DNA of 64,000 bases. It comes from Salinibacterium sp. dk2585 (GTDB lineage: Bacteria; Actinomycetota; Actinomycetes; Actinomycetales; Microbacteriaceae). How positions within the stretch are numbered: the stretch's first letter is position 1; the number at the start of each line of letters is the position of its first letter. The position numbers were made by a program, and so were the translations under genes. Positions 7,093-15,326 of this stretch are shown here, one piece after another. The notes beneath the pieces were generated by a model. It was not told the origin of the DNA, searched no databases, and saw only the letters and a program-made list of their open reading frames with translations. The stretch covers positions 1,302,001 to 1,366,000 of the forward strand of contig NZ_CP042856.1 of the NCBI RefSeq assembly GCF_008001035.1, written 5' to 3'.

Positions 7093-8796
7093 GTGAGCTT
7101 CACCGCACCCATCCAGTTGCCCGGTCTCACCCTTGACCCCCTGTGGCATCGCAGGTCCGTCTTCTACCAGGTGATGGTGCGGTCATTCGTCGACAGCAAC
7201 GGCGACGGCAATGGCGACCTGGCGGGTCTTATCTCGCGACTCGACTATCTGCAGTGGCTCGGGGTCGACGCCCTCTGGATCCCGCCGTTCTTCACCTCGC
7301 CCCTGCGCGACGGTGGCTACGACGTCGCCGACTACAAGTCGATCCTGCCCGAGTTCGGCACGCTCGATGAGTTCCGCGACCTCGTAACGAAGGCGCACGA
7401 GCGCAACATGCGGGTCATCATCGACCTTCCGCTCAACCACACCTCCGACCAGCACGACTGGTTCCAGCAGTCACGCACAGACCCGGAGGGTCCCTACGGC
7501 GACTTCTATGTCTGGAGCGACAGCGACGAGAAGTACCCCAACGTCCGCATCATCTTCACCGACTACGAGGAATCGAACTGGGCCTTCGACTCCGAGCGCC
7601 GCCAGTTCTACTTTCACCGCTTCTTCTCGCACCAGCCCGACCTGAACTACGACAACCCTGCCGTGCACGACGCCGTCTTTGACGTCGTGCGGTTCTGGCT
7701 CGACCTGGGCGTCGACGGGTTCCGCCTCGACGCGATCCCCTACCTCTACGAGTCGGATGAGGGCAATGGTGAGGGCGAGCCCAAGACCCACGAGTTCCTC
7801 AAGAAGCTGAGAGCCATGGTCGACCGCGACTACCCGGGCCGCATCATGATCGCCGAGGCCAACCAGTGGCCGCGCGAGGTCGCCGCGTTCCTCGGCACGG
7901 AGGAGGAGCCTGAGTGCCACATGGCGTTCGACTTCCCCGTCATGCCGCGCATCTTCTACTCGCTCCGCTCGCAGAACGCCAAGGAACTCGTGCAGGTGCT
8001 CAGTGAGACGACCGACATCCCCGAGGGTGCCGGCTGGGGGGTCTTCCTGCGCAACCACGACGAGTTGACTCTCGAGATGGTCTCGGAGGAGTATCGCCAG
8101 GCGATGTACGGCTGGTACGCCTACGACCCGCGGATGCGCGTCAACGTCGGTATTCGTCGGCGTCTCGCCCCCCTGCTCGATAACTCGCGCGACGAGCTCG
8201 AGCTCGCGCACGCACTCCTCTTCTCGCTGCCGGGCAGCCCCTTCATCTACTACGGCGATGAGATCGGCATGGGCGACAACATCTGGCTCGATGACCGCGA
8301 TGCCTCTCGCACTCCCATGCAGTGGACCCCCGACCGCAACGCCGGCTTCTCCTCTGCCGACCCGGGAAAGCTCTACCTGCCCGTCGTGCAGTCGCTCGTG
8401 TACCACTACACCCAGACAAACGTCGAGTCACAGCTCGCCCAGTCGCGCTCCTTGCTCCACTGGGTGCGCAACGTCATCCACGTGCGCAAGGCACATCCCG
8501 TGTTCGGCCTCGGCAGCATTCGGGTGCTGGAGACGAGCCACGAGTCGGTGCTCGCCTTCGTGCGTTCCTATGAGGGAGCGGGCACGCAGTTCGGTGACCC
8601 TGCGGAAGACGTGCTGTGCGTCTTCAGCTTCGCGCACAACCCGATCTCGGTCACGATCAAGGCAGACGATCTCGCTGGCGCGTCGCTCGTCGATCTCTTC
8701 GGTGGCAGTGAGTTCCCCGCCTTCGATGATTCGGGATCGCTGACGCTGACGCTCGGCACGCAGAGCTTCTTCTGGCTGCACATCGGTTCCCACTGA
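7093..8796 (+). CDS. treS: Maltose alpha-D-glucosyltransferase / trehalose synthase
   Basis: This 567-residue GH13 enzyme should interconvert maltose and trehalose in the cytoplasm. Typical features are FYQVMVRSF and SNGDGNGDLAGL near the N-terminus, the nucleophile region VDGFRLDAIPYLYE, the general acid region IMIAEANQWP and FLRNHDELTLE. The length and the last motif match TreS better than other alpha-amylases. The GTG start follows AGAGGAGA with good spacing. TreS is often next to or fused with maltokinase (mak/pep2), which feeds the GlgE pathway. No maltokinase or glgE is seen here, although glgA and glgC lie about 2-4 kb downstream. Confidence 0.9.
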   Translation: MSFTAPIQLPGLTLDPLWHRRSVFYQVMVRSFVDSNGDGNGDLAGLISRLDYLQWLGVDALWIPPFFTSPLRDGGYDVADYKSILPEFGTLDEFRDLVTKAHERNMRVIIDLPLNHTSDQHDWFQQSRTDPEGPYGDFYVWSDSDEKYPNVRIIFTDYEESNWAFDSERRQFYFHRFFSHQPDLNYDNPAVHDAVFDVVRFWLDLGVDGFRLDAIPYLYESDEGNGEGEPKTHEFLKKLRAMVDRDYPGRIMIAEANQWPREVAAFLGTEEEPECHMAFDFPVMPRIFYSLRSQNAKELVQVLSETTDIPEGAGWGVFLRNHDELTLEMVSEEYRQAMYGWYAYDPRMRVNVGIRRRLAPLLDNSRDELELAHALLFSLPGSPFIYYGDEIGMGDNIWLDDRDASRTPMQWTPDRNAGFSSADPGKLYLPVVQSLVYHYTQTNVESQLAQSRSLLHWVRNVIHVRKAHPVFGLGSIRVLETSHESVLAFVRSYEGAGTQFGDPAEDVLCVFSFAHNPISVTIKADDLAGASLVDLFGGSEFPAFDDSGSLTLTLGTQSFFWLHIGSH

Positions 8797-8836
8797 CACC
8801 CCGCTGAGCTGCCCAGGCGGTGTCGGAGGTCGCCCA

Positions 8837-8842
8837 TAGAGT
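8837..8842 (+). promoter_or_regulatory. Leaderless -10 box for the exonuclease gene
   Basis: TAGAGT is followed by exactly 6 nt and the GTG at 8849, the geometry of a leaderless actinobacterial transcript. GAGGG between them is too close to the GTG to be a normal ribosome binding site. Confidence 0.45.
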
Positions 8843-8848
8843 GAGGGC

Positions 8849-9538
8849 GTGACTACTTCATGGGTTGATGTGCTGGGGGTCTTCGACCTGGAGACGACGG
8901 GGATCGACATCGAGACGAGCCGCATCGTCTCGGCGCATGTCGGCCTCATCGACGGCTTGGGCGCAAGCGTCGAGCAGCACCTGTGGCTGGCAAATCCTGG
9001 CGTCGAAATCCCGGCGCAGGCCGCGGCCGTGCATGGCATCACGACGGAGCGCGCCCGCACCCTGGGGCGCCCAGCGCGCGAAGTCGTCTCGGAGATCCTC
9101 GAGAGCCTCCGCCACCTCTTCGAGCGCGGCGTGCCCGTCACGGTCTTCAACGCGCCCTATGACCTGTCATTGCTGCAGCGGGAGGCGGTGCGTCACGGTC
9201 TCGAGCCGCTTGCCGAGCCCTTCCCCGTGATCGACCCACTGGTGATCGACAAGGCGGTGGATCGCTACCGGCGTGGCAAGCGCACCTTGGAGGTGTCGGC
9301 ACAGCACTACGGGGTGCCGCTCACCGATGCCCACGACGCTGGCGCCGATGCGATTGCTGCTGGCCGTGTCGCCCAGGCGATCGTGCGGCGCTTCGCCAGT
9401 GACCTGCCGACGGATGCCGCTGGCCTCCACCACGCGCAGGTCGGCTGGTATGAGCAGCAGGCCGAAAGCTTTCAGGACTACATGCGGCGCACCAAGGACC
9501 CGTCGTTCGTGACGTCGACGGAGTGGCCACTGCGCTAG
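8849..9538 (+). CDS. DnaQ-like 3'-5' exonuclease (DEDDh)
   Basis: This 229-residue exonuclease of the DEDDh (RNase T / DnaQ) superfamily shows ExoI VFDLETTGID with the metal-binding Asp and Glu, ExoII NAPYDLSLL, and ExoIII HDAGADA with the His and Asp. It should digest DNA or RNA from the 3' end. It lacks the extra domains of PolC or DinG-type proteins, so it is a stand-alone exonuclease of unknown pathway, possibly polymerase proofreading or RNA turnover. It is monocistronic, reads into a shared hairpin terminator and appears to be leaderless. Confidence 0.87.
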   Translation: MTTSWVDVLGVFDLETTGIDIETSRIVSAHVGLIDGLGASVEQHLWLANPGVEIPAQAAAVHGITTERARTLGRPAREVVSEILESLRHLFERGVPVTVFNAPYDLSLLQREAVRHGLEPLAEPFPVIDPLVIDKAVDRYRRGKRTLEVSAQHYGVPLTDAHDAGADAIAAGRVAQAIVRRFASDLPTDAAGLHHAQVGWYEQQAESFQDYMRRTKDPSFVTSTEWPLR

Positions 9539-9589
9539 CAGTCGAGCGGCCCGCCTCGCTCCCGGGCAGACGTTCCGGGGCAAAGAAGA

Positions 9590-9621
9590 AGCGGGCGGCT
9601 GGCCGAAGCCATCCGCCCGCT
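9590..9621 (-). terminator. Terminator hairpin after rpmE2
   Basis: AGCGGGCGG (9590-9598) pairs with CCGCCCGCT (9613-9621), with a further small GGC/GCC stem inside the loop. On the minus strand it is followed by TCTTCTTTG, a fair U-rich tail, so it terminates rpmE2. It can also stop the exonuclease transcript arriving on the plus strand. Confidence 0.7.
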
Positions 9622-9651
9622 GATTCGGGTGTGGTCACCCGAGAAGACTGA

Positions 9652-9903
9652 TCAGGAACCGAAGCCCTTGTAGCGGTTCTTGAACTTCTCGACGCGGCCA
9701 GCGGAGTCCATGATGCGCTGCTTGCCGGTGTAGAAGGGGTGCGACTCCGACGAGATCTCGACGTCGATGACGGGGTAGGTGCTGCCGTCTTCCCACTCGA
9801 TGGTCTTGTCGCTGCCGACGGTGGACCGGGTCAGGAATGTGGCGCCCGACGCGAGGTCACGGAAGACGACGGGTGCGTACTCGGGGTGGATGCCAGACTT
9901 CAT
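9652..9903 (-). CDS. rpmE2: 50S ribosomal protein L31 type B
   Basis: This 83-residue type B L31 begins [14 protein letters not shown] and contains the [11 protein letters not shown] block conserved in L31. It lacks the CxxC pairs of zinc-binding type A L31, so it is the zinc-independent form. In many actinobacteria this paralogue replaces type A under zinc starvation through Zur, but I do not see a clear Zur palindrome in the spacer upstream. It may simply be the housekeeping L31 here. The start is chosen at ATG 9903, with AAGGAAGT upstream, although the open frame extends farther. It lies downstream of an ABC ATPase gene on the same strand. Confidence 0.95.
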   Translation of the reverse strand: MKSGIHPEYAPVVFRDLASGATFLTRSTVGSDKTIEWEDGSTYPVIDVEISSESHPFYTGKQRIMDSAGRVEKFKNRYKGFGS

Positions 9904-9991
9904 TGGTACTTCCTTGAGTGGGATGTCATGGGACAGGTGAGAAAAGACAGAAACTCGTGGCGCAACGGCCAACCATCTACGATACCAGAAC

Positions 9992-10774
9992 TTAGGCGGC
10001 GCGCGCGGTGTACCGGCCCTCGTCGTTGCGGATCTCGAGCCCGAGCCCGAATGTGTCGCTCAGCAACTCGGAGGTCAGCACCTCGCCGATTGGTCCGGCC
10101 GCCCGGATTCGACCCTCTGCCATGAGCATCGCGTGGCTGAACCCGACGGGGATCTCCTCGACGTGGTGCGTGACCATGACGATGGCGGGAGCATCCTGCG
10201 AGGAGGCGTAGCCGCTCAGCAACTGGAGGAGTTCCTCGCGCGAACCGAGGTCGAGGCTTGCCGCCGGCTCATCGAGGAGCAGGATCTCGGGATCGGTCAT
10301 GACCGAGCGCGCGATCTGCACTCGCTTCTGCTCGCCGTCGCTCAGGTCACCGAAGCGGCGCTCGGCCAGGTGGCCGAGCTTCCATTCTGCGAGCACGCGT
10401 TCGGCTCGGCGCGTGTCAAGTTCCTCGTAGGACTCTGTCCATCGACCAGTGACGGAGTATGCCGCCGTCATGACGACGTCGATCACCCGCTCGTTGCGCG
10501 GCAGGCGACGCGCCATGGCGGTGGATGCGAAACCGATGCGCGGGCGAAGTTCAAAGACGTCGACGCTTCCGAGGCGCGCGTCGAGCAGTTCAGCCTCGCC
10601 CGACGTCGGGTGGATGAGCGCCGAGGCGAGCTGGAGGAGCGTCGTCTTGCCTGCTCCGTTCGGGCCGAGGATGACCCAGCGTTCCTCACTGTCGACGGTC
10701 CAGTCGATCGAATCGAGAATGCGGTTCCCGTCTCGGACTACGGACACATCAGAGAGCTTGAGAACGCTGGCCAT
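9992..10774 (-). CDS. ABC transporter ATP-binding protein, no permease nearby
   Basis: This is a single 260-residue ABC nucleotide-binding domain: Walker [10 protein letters not shown], signature LSDGEQKRV (a slightly divergent LSGGQ), Walker [11 protein letters not shown], and a final VTHHVEEIP switch His. No membrane or substrate-binding partner is adjacent, and the flanking genes are glgA and rpmE2. Proteins like this, related to the ModF/YlmA type, are frequent orphans in actinobacteria and their role is unclear. TAGGGT lies 7 nt before the ATG with no Shine-Dalgarno, so the mRNA is probably leaderless. Confidence 0.85.
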   Translation of the reverse strand: MASVLKLSDVSVVRDGNRILDSIDWTVDSEERWVILGPNGAGKTTLLQLASALIHPTSGEAELLDARLGSVDVFELRPRIGFASTAMARRLPRNERVIDVVMTAAYSVTGRWTESYEELDTRRAERVLAEWKLGHLAERRFGDLSDGEQKRVQIARSVMTDPEILLLDEPAASLDLGSREELLQLLSGYASSQDAPAIVMVTHHVEEIPVGFSHAMLMAEGRIRAAGPIGEVLTSELLSDTFGLGLEIRNDEGRYTARAA

Positions 10775-10781
10775 GAACTAA

Positions 10782-10787
10782 ACCCTA
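10782..10787 (-). promoter_or_regulatory. Leaderless -10 box for the ABC ATPase gene
   Basis: On the minus strand TAGGGT stands 7 nt upstream of ATG 10774, in the short spacer after glgA. It implies that the ATPase gene can be transcribed separately from glgA. Confidence 0.45.
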
Positions 10788-10806
10788 CCCTCAGTGACTG
10801 CGTCTT

Positions 10807-12009
10807 TTAGGGTGACACAGCGGGCGCGGTGAGCAGGCTGCGGTAGATCTCCTCCGTGCGGCGCGCGATTCGGTCCCAGCCGAACTCCTGCTCGGCGCGG
10901 CGTCGTCCTGCCGCGCCCATCCGAGCAGCCTCCGCCGGGTCGGAGACGACCTCGAGCAGAACCTGCGCGAGGTCGTGCACGAAATGCTCGGGATCGAGCG
11001 GAGTGCCCGAGCCGTCGTCGACCTGCTCAATGGGCACGAGTCGCCCCGTGACACCGTCGTCGACGACCTCCGGGATTCCTCCCGTCGCGGTCCCCACGAC
11101 GGCCGCACCACACGCCATCGCTTCGAGGTTCACGATGCCGAGCGGCTCGTAGACGGAAGGGCAGACGAAGGTCGTTGCGGCAGTGAGCACGGCGGAGAGC
11201 TCATTGCGCGGGAGCACGCGGTCAATCCAGACCACCCCGCCCCTCGCATCCTGCAGCTTCTGCACGGCCTCCCGCACCTCGGCCATGAGCGCGGGCGTGT
11301 CGGGCGCGCCAGCGCACAGCACGAGCTGCACGTCGCGCGGCAGCTGCGCGGCCGCCTTCAGCAGGTAGGTGAGCCCCTTCTGCCGTGTGATGCGCCCGAC
11401 GAAAACCACCGAGGGTCGTGTGGGGTCGATGCCGAGCGAGCGCAGGGTCTCTGGGTCCTCCGTGGGCTGCCAGGCTTCGAGGTCGATGCCGTTGTAGACG
11501 ACGTGCACCCTGTCTCCGTCGAGGTGCGGGTAGGAACGCAGGATGTCTCGGCGCATGCCCTCGCTCACGGCGATGACGGCAGCCGCGCCGGAGAATGCCT
11601 GCTCCTCGATCCAACTTGACACCCGGTAGCCGCCGCCGAGCTGCTCGGCCTTCCACGGGCGCAGCGGCTCGAGGCTGTGAGCGGTGACGACGTGAGGGAT
11701 GCCGTGGAGGAGGCTCGCGACGTGCCCCGCGCCATTCGCGTACCAGGTGTGGGAGTGCACGATATCGGCGCCCGCGACATCCTGGGCGATCTCGAGGTCG
11801 GTGCCGAGGGTCGTGATCGCTGCGTTTGCAGTCTGAAGGGCATCCGGCGTGCTGTACGCCGTCACTCCCGGTTCAGCGCGTTCGGCGCCAAAGCAGCGCA
11901 CCTGCACGTCAAGCGTGCGCCTGAGCTCCTTGACCAGCTCGGCCACATGGACTCCGGCACCCCCGTAAACCTCGGGCGGGTACTCGCGGGTGACGACGTC
12001 GACTCTCAC
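10807..12009 (-). CDS. glgA: Glycogen synthase, actinobacterial GT4 type
   Basis: This 400-residue GT-B glucosyltransferase elongates alpha-1,4-glucan from a nucleotide glucose; in mycobacteria the orthologous type (GlgM-like) makes maltose-1-phosphate. The family start MRVxxxTREYPPEVYGGAGVHV is clear, as are the KGL loop and the C-terminal YEPLGIVNLEAMACG motif. The open frame extends about 50 codons upstream, but GTG 12009 is chosen because family similarity begins there and TACCGT lies 7 nt before it. It diverges from glgC across only 46 bases, so substrate supply and polymerisation are likely co-regulated. Confidence 0.92.
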   Translation of the reverse strand: MRVDVVTREYPPEVYGGAGVHVAELVKELRRTLDVQVRCFGAERAEPGVTAYSTPDALQTANAAITTLGTDLEIAQDVAGADIVHSHTWYANGAGHVASLLHGIPHVVTAHSLEPLRPWKAEQLGGGYRVSSWIEEQAFSGAAAVIAVSEGMRRDILRSYPHLDGDRVHVVYNGIDLEAWQPTEDPETLRSLGIDPTRPSVVFVGRITRQKGLTYLLKAAAQLPRDVQLVLCAGAPDTPALMAEVREAVQKLQDARGGVVWIDRVLPRNELSAVLTAATTFVCPSVYEPLGIVNLEAMACGAAVVGTATGGIPEVVDDGVTGRLVPIEQVDDGSGTPLDPEHFVHDLAQVLLEVVSDPAEAARMGAAGRRRAEQEFGWDRIARRTEEIYRSLLTAPAVSP

Positions 12010-12055
12010 AGATTGAACGGTAGTACAGACGCATGTTCGCGCATACTGTGGAGCA
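12010..12055. promoter_or_regulatory. Back-to-back glgA/glgC promoters
   Basis: The 46-base spacer holds TACCGT on the minus strand (12017-12022), 7 nt before the glgA GTG. It also holds TACTGT on the plus strand (12044-12049), 6 nt before the glgC ATG. Both fit leaderless TANNNT geometry. With only 21 bases between the -10 boxes, each promoter's -35 zone must overlap the other promoter, so the two should compete or be jointly regulated. Confidence 0.45.
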
Positions 12056-13297
12056 ATGGCCTCCCAGAAGATCTTCGGAATCGTGCTCGCCGGCGGCGAG
12101 GGCAAGCGCCTCATGCCCCTCACGGCAGACCGGGCGAAGCCAGCGGTCCCCTTCGCGGGCAACTATCGCCTCATCGATTTCGCCCTCTCCAACCTGATCA
12201 ACTCGGGCCTGCGGCAGATCGTCGTGCTGACGCAGTACAAGTCGCACAGCCTCGACCGCCACGTCTCCCAGACCTGGCGGCTCTCGGGGTTGACCAACTC
12301 CTATGTGGCATCCGTGCCGGCGCAGCAGCGGCTCGGCAAGCGGTGGTTCGCTGGCTCCGCTGACGCGATCCTGCAGAGCCTCAACCTCCTGCGCGATGAG
12401 AAGCCCGACATCGTCGTCGTGGTCGGTGCCGACCACGTGTACCGCATGGACTTCAGCCAGATGATCGACGCCCACATCGAGTCCGGGGCCGGTGTGACGG
12501 TCGCCGCGATCCGCCAGCCGATCTCCCTCGCGAACCAGTTCGGTGTGATCGAAGTGGAGAAGGACGACCCCACCCGCATCCACGCCTTCCATGAAAAGCC
12601 GCAGGAGCCAGTCGGCCTGCCCGACTCCCCGAACGAAGTGCTCGCGTCGATGGGCAACTACGTCTTCGACGCCGACGTGCTGATGGATGCCGTGCTGCGC
12701 GATGGCGAGACGCCATCGTCGAACCACGACATGGGTGGGGACATCGTGCCGGATTTCGTCTCGCGAGGCGACGCGGCTGTGTACGACCTCATCCGCAACG
12801 AGGTGCCGGGGGCCACGGATCGCGACCGCTACTACTGGCGCGACGTGGGAACGATCGACTCCTACTACGACGCACACCGGGACCTCATTTCGGCGTTGCC
12901 GGTATTCAACCTCTACAACCGCACCTGGCCGATTTTCAACCAGCAGTTCAACGCTCCCCCGGCGAAGTTCGTGCGCGACGCTTCAGGAAACCTCGGCACG
13001 ACGATCGACTCGATCGTGTCGCTCGGCTCGCTCCTGTCGGGCGCGCACGTCGAGCGCAGCGTGCTGGGACCCTGGGCGACGATCGAGTCCGGTGCCCGCG
13101 TCGTCGACTCGATCGTCTTCGACCACGTGCGCATCGGGCAGGGAGCGGTCGTGCAGCGGGCTATTCTGGACAAGGAAGTCGTTGTCGACCCGGGTGCGAC
13201 AGTGGGGGTGGATGCCGCTGCTGACCGCTCGCGCGGCTATACCGTCACAGATTCGGGCATCACGGTCGTCGGCAAGGGAGTCCACGTCGTCACCTGA
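12056..13297 (+). CDS. glgC: Glucose-1-phosphate adenylyltransferase
   Basis: This 413-residue ADP-glucose pyrophosphorylase converts glucose-1-phosphate and ATP to ADP-glucose, the committed step of glycogen synthesis. The nucleotidyltransferase signature [13 protein letters not shown] and [16 protein letters not shown] is at the N-terminus, and the sugar-phosphate region [15 protein letters not shown] is internal. The last third forms the left-handed beta-helix with hexapeptide-like repeats used in allosteric control. It is divergent from glgA. The ATG lies 6 nt after TACTGT, so a leaderless mRNA is likely. Confidence 0.96.
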   Translation: MASQKIFGIVLAGGEGKRLMPLTADRAKPAVPFAGNYRLIDFALSNLINSGLRQIVVLTQYKSHSLDRHVSQTWRLSGLTNSYVASVPAQQRLGKRWFAGSADAILQSLNLLRDEKPDIVVVVGADHVYRMDFSQMIDAHIESGAGVTVAAIRQPISLANQFGVIEVEKDDPTRIHAFHEKPQEPVGLPDSPNEVLASMGNYVFDADVLMDAVLRDGETPSSNHDMGGDIVPDFVSRGDAAVYDLIRNEVPGATDRDRYYWRDVGTIDSYYDAHRDLISALPVFNLYNRTWPIFNQQFNAPPAKFVRDASGNLGTTIDSIVSLGSLLSGAHVERSVLGPWATIESGARVVDSIVFDHVRIGQGAVVQRAILDKEVVVDPGATVGVDAAADRSRGYTVTDSGITVVGKGVHVVT

Positions 13298-13336
13298 TTC
13301 CGGCGCTGGTGCGCCGCCCGTCGTTTGGATGCGCCC

Positions 13337-13975
13337 ATGCCCTTTCTCGTTGTGCTCGACGTCGACTCGACCCTCATCGAGAACGAGGTGATCGAGCTGC
13401 TCGCTGAGGAGGCGGGCAGCCTGGAACTCGTCGCCGATGTCACCGCGCGGGCGATGAACGGCGAGATCGACTTCGCGGAGAGCCTGCGCCTGCGGGTGGC
13501 CACACTCGAGGGCCTCCCCGTCTCAGCCTTCGAGACCGTCCGCGCCCGTGTCGAGGTCACCAAGGGTGTGCCTGAGCTCGTGGCAGGCCTCCACGCAGTC
13601 GGGGGGAGGATCGGGGTGGTCTCAGGTGGCTTCCACGAGATCGTGGACCCCTTCGCCGCGGAGCTCCGCCTCGACTACTGCCGTGCCAACCGACTCGAGA
13701 CGCGCGATGGCGTGCTCACGGGTCGCGTGCTTGGCGGGGTCATCCATGCGGAGGCCAAGGCGGATGCCATCGCGGAGTGGGCTCTGGATGCCGGAGTGCC
13801 CATGCGCTGCACCGTCGCGGTCGGGGACGGCGCCAACGACCTCCGGATGATGGAACGCGCCGGACTCTCGATCGCCTTCGATGCCAAGGCACCCGTGCGC
13901 CAGGCCGCAGACCTCGTGCTCGACGAGCGGGACCTTTCGCTCGTGCTCGGGGCCCTTGGGCTCGACGCCGGGTGA
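13337..13975 (+). CDS. serB: Phosphoserine phosphatase
   Basis: This 212-residue HAD-superfamily enzyme should make L-serine from phosphoserine. HAD motif I is LDVDSTLIENEV (nucleophile and acid Asp residues). Motif II is the Ser in VVSGGFHEIV, and motif III/IV is the Lys in AEAKADAIAEW with VGDGANDLRMM. The glutamate-rich cap EVIELLAEEAG is typical of SerB. There is no N-terminal ACT domain, so this is the short form. The start is placed at ATG 13337, four codons inside a longer TTG frame. It lies 39 bases downstream of glgC on the same strand. Confidence 0.92.
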   Translation: MPFLVVLDVDSTLIENEVIELLAEEAGSLELVADVTARAMNGEIDFAESLRLRVATLEGLPVSAFETVRARVEVTKGVPELVAGLHAVGGRIGVVSGGFHEIVDPFAAELRLDYCRANRLETRDGVLTGRVLGGVIHAEAKADAIAEWALDAGVPMRCTVAVGDGANDLRMMERAGLSIAFDAKAPVRQAADLVLDERDLSLVLGALGLDAG

Positions 13976-14005
13976 GGCGTGGACCTGCGGGCCGAGGTCT
14001 GTGAG

Positions 14006-14713
14006 CTAGTGCCCCATCCCGAGGCCGCCGTCGACAGGAATCACTGCCCCACTGATGTAGGCAGCGTCGTCGCCGGCGACCCAGGCGATGACGCGCGCGA
14101 CCTCCTGGGGAGACGCGAAGCGGGCGGCCGGGATGCTCGCCTTGTACTGCGCCTGCGTGTCGGCCGGGAGTTCCGCTGTCATGTCGGTCTCGATGAAGCC
14201 GGGGGCGACGACGTTGGCCGTGATGCCCCTGGCGCCGAGCTCGCGCGTGATGGAGCGTGCAAGGCCCACGAGGCCCGCCTTCGATGCGGCGTAGTTGGCC
14301 TGCCCCGGGCCGCCGTAGAGGCCGACGACACTCGAGACGAGCACGATCCTGCCGTAGCGGGCCTTGAGCATGCCCTTCGAGGCGCGCTTCACGACGCGGA
14401 ACGCCCCCGTGAGGTTCGTGTCGACGACCGACGTGAAGTCCTCGTCGCTCATCCGCATCAGGAGGGTGTCGCGAGTGATGCCGGCGTTCGCGATGACGAC
14501 CTCGACGGGGCCGAGTTCGGCCTCGATCTGGGTGAAGGCGGCATCGATCGACTCCGGGTCAGTAACATCCGCTCGCACCGTCAGGGAACCCTCGGGGCCC
14601 TCGCCCGAGCGTGCGGTGACGGCGACCCTGTGGCCCTGTGCCAGGAACTCTTCGGCGATCGCATAGCCGATGCCTCGGTTGCCGCCCGTCACGAGCACAG
14701 TTCTCTTGGTCAT
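14006..14713 (-). CDS. fabG: 3-oxoacyl-ACP reductase / short-chain dehydrogenase
   Basis: This 235-residue short-chain dehydrogenase should reduce 3-ketoacyl-ACP with NADPH. It has the Rossmann glycine motif TGGNRGIG near the N-terminus, NAG (IANAGIT), the catalytic Ser in VLVSSVVG, and the YxxxK pair in GQANYAASKAG. The closeness to FabG and FabG1 (MabA) is good, but no other fatty-acid synthesis genes are adjacent, so another ketone substrate is possible. The chosen ATG 14713 has AGGGCAAGG just upstream. It converges on serB. Confidence 0.85.
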   Translation of the reverse strand: MTKRTVLVTGGNRGIGYAIAEEFLAQGHRVAVTARSGEGPEGSLTVRADVTDPESIDAAFTQIEAELGPVEVVIANAGITRDTLLMRMSDEDFTSVVDTNLTGAFRVVKRASKGMLKARYGRIVLVSSVVGLYGGPGQANYAASKAGLVGLARSITRELGARGITANVVAPGFIETDMTAELPADTQAQYKASIPAARFASPQEVARVIAWVAGDDAAYISGAVIPVDGGLGMGH

Positions 14714-14812
14714 CCTTGCCCTCATCACCTTGATTTGCCGCTGTCGGAGATGTGCCGACGCATCCGTGCCGGGCATGGTCCGGTACCCGGCAAACTCATA
14801 CGATCTTAGTCG

Positions 14813-14818
14813 TAGGCT
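14813..14818 (+). promoter_or_regulatory. -10 box for the DUF3099/SURF1 operon
   Basis: TAGGCT, the most common -10 sequence in this window, lies 14 nt before the ATG of the DUF3099 gene. The resulting leader would be about 8 nt, too short for a standard Shine-Dalgarno. Confidence 0.4.
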
Positions 14819-14832
14819 AGAGCGAGACCCTC

Positions 14833-15111
14833 ATGGCAAAGCCCCAATCGATCACATCCCTTCCGCTGTCGCCAGATGACGACCGCAGGAGGCGGATGCT
14901 GCGCTACACGATCGCGATGAGCATTCGCGTCGTGTGCCTTTTTGCGTGCTTCGTCGTGCCCGGTTGGTGGATGGCGATCCCCGCGATCGGCGCGATCGTG
15001 CTTCCCTACATTGCCGTCGTCGTGGCGAATGTCTCGACGGGAGTTCGCGGCGGGGTCGAGGCTCCAGACCCCCGCAGTGTCGAGCTCTATCGCGGTGAAG
15101 GAGAGCAGTGA
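14833..15111 (+). CDS. DUF3099 membrane protein
   Basis: This 92-residue protein is typical of the actinobacterial DUF3099 family. A charged N-terminus (DDDRRRRMLRY) leads to two closely spaced hydrophobic helices (about residues 28-46 and 50-70), and a short hydrophilic tail follows. The function is not known. It starts a three-gene operon in which every junction is a 4-base overlap, with a small Cys-containing protein and SURF1 downstream. That places it in a likely membrane-energetics or cytochrome-oxidase context. Confidence 0.8.
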   Translation: MAKPQSITSLPLSPDDDRRRRMLRYTIAMSIRVVCLFACFVVPGWWMAIPAIGAIVLPYIAVVVANVSTGVRGGVEAPDPRSVELYRGEGEQ

Positions 15112-15326
15112 TCTTGCTGGACCAGGCCCCAGAGGCCCCGCAGTGCTCGCGTGCCGGCTGCCGTGCCGATGCTGGCTGGTCGGTCAACTGGCGAAACCCG
15201 CGTATCCATGACGAGTCCCGCACGAAGGTGTGGCTTGCGTGCGCGGAGCACGTCGAATACCTCCGCGACTACCTCGCGACGCGGGACTTCCCCGTTGAGG
15301 CCGTTCCCTTTGAGGAAAGCCGATGA
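15108..15326 (+). CDS. Small Cys/His protein upstream of SURF1, function unknown
   Basis: This 72-residue protein has Cys13, Cys18, Cys45 and His48 in a CxxxxC...CxxH arrangement that could hold one zinc ion. It is rich in Trp (WSVNW, VWLAC) and has no membrane segment. GTG overlaps the preceding stop as GTGA, and its own stop overlaps the SURF1 start as ATGA, so translation of all three genes should be coupled. I recognise the context but not a described function. Confidence 0.8.
   Translation: MILLDQAPEAPQCSRAGCRADAGWSVNWRNPRIHDESRTKVWLACAEHVEYLRDYLATRDFPVEAVPFEESR

Noticed and set aside
13982-13999. Hairpin GACCT/AGGTC between serB and fabG
   Set aside because: It has only 5 bp with an 8-nt loop and no U-tract, too weak to call a terminator.
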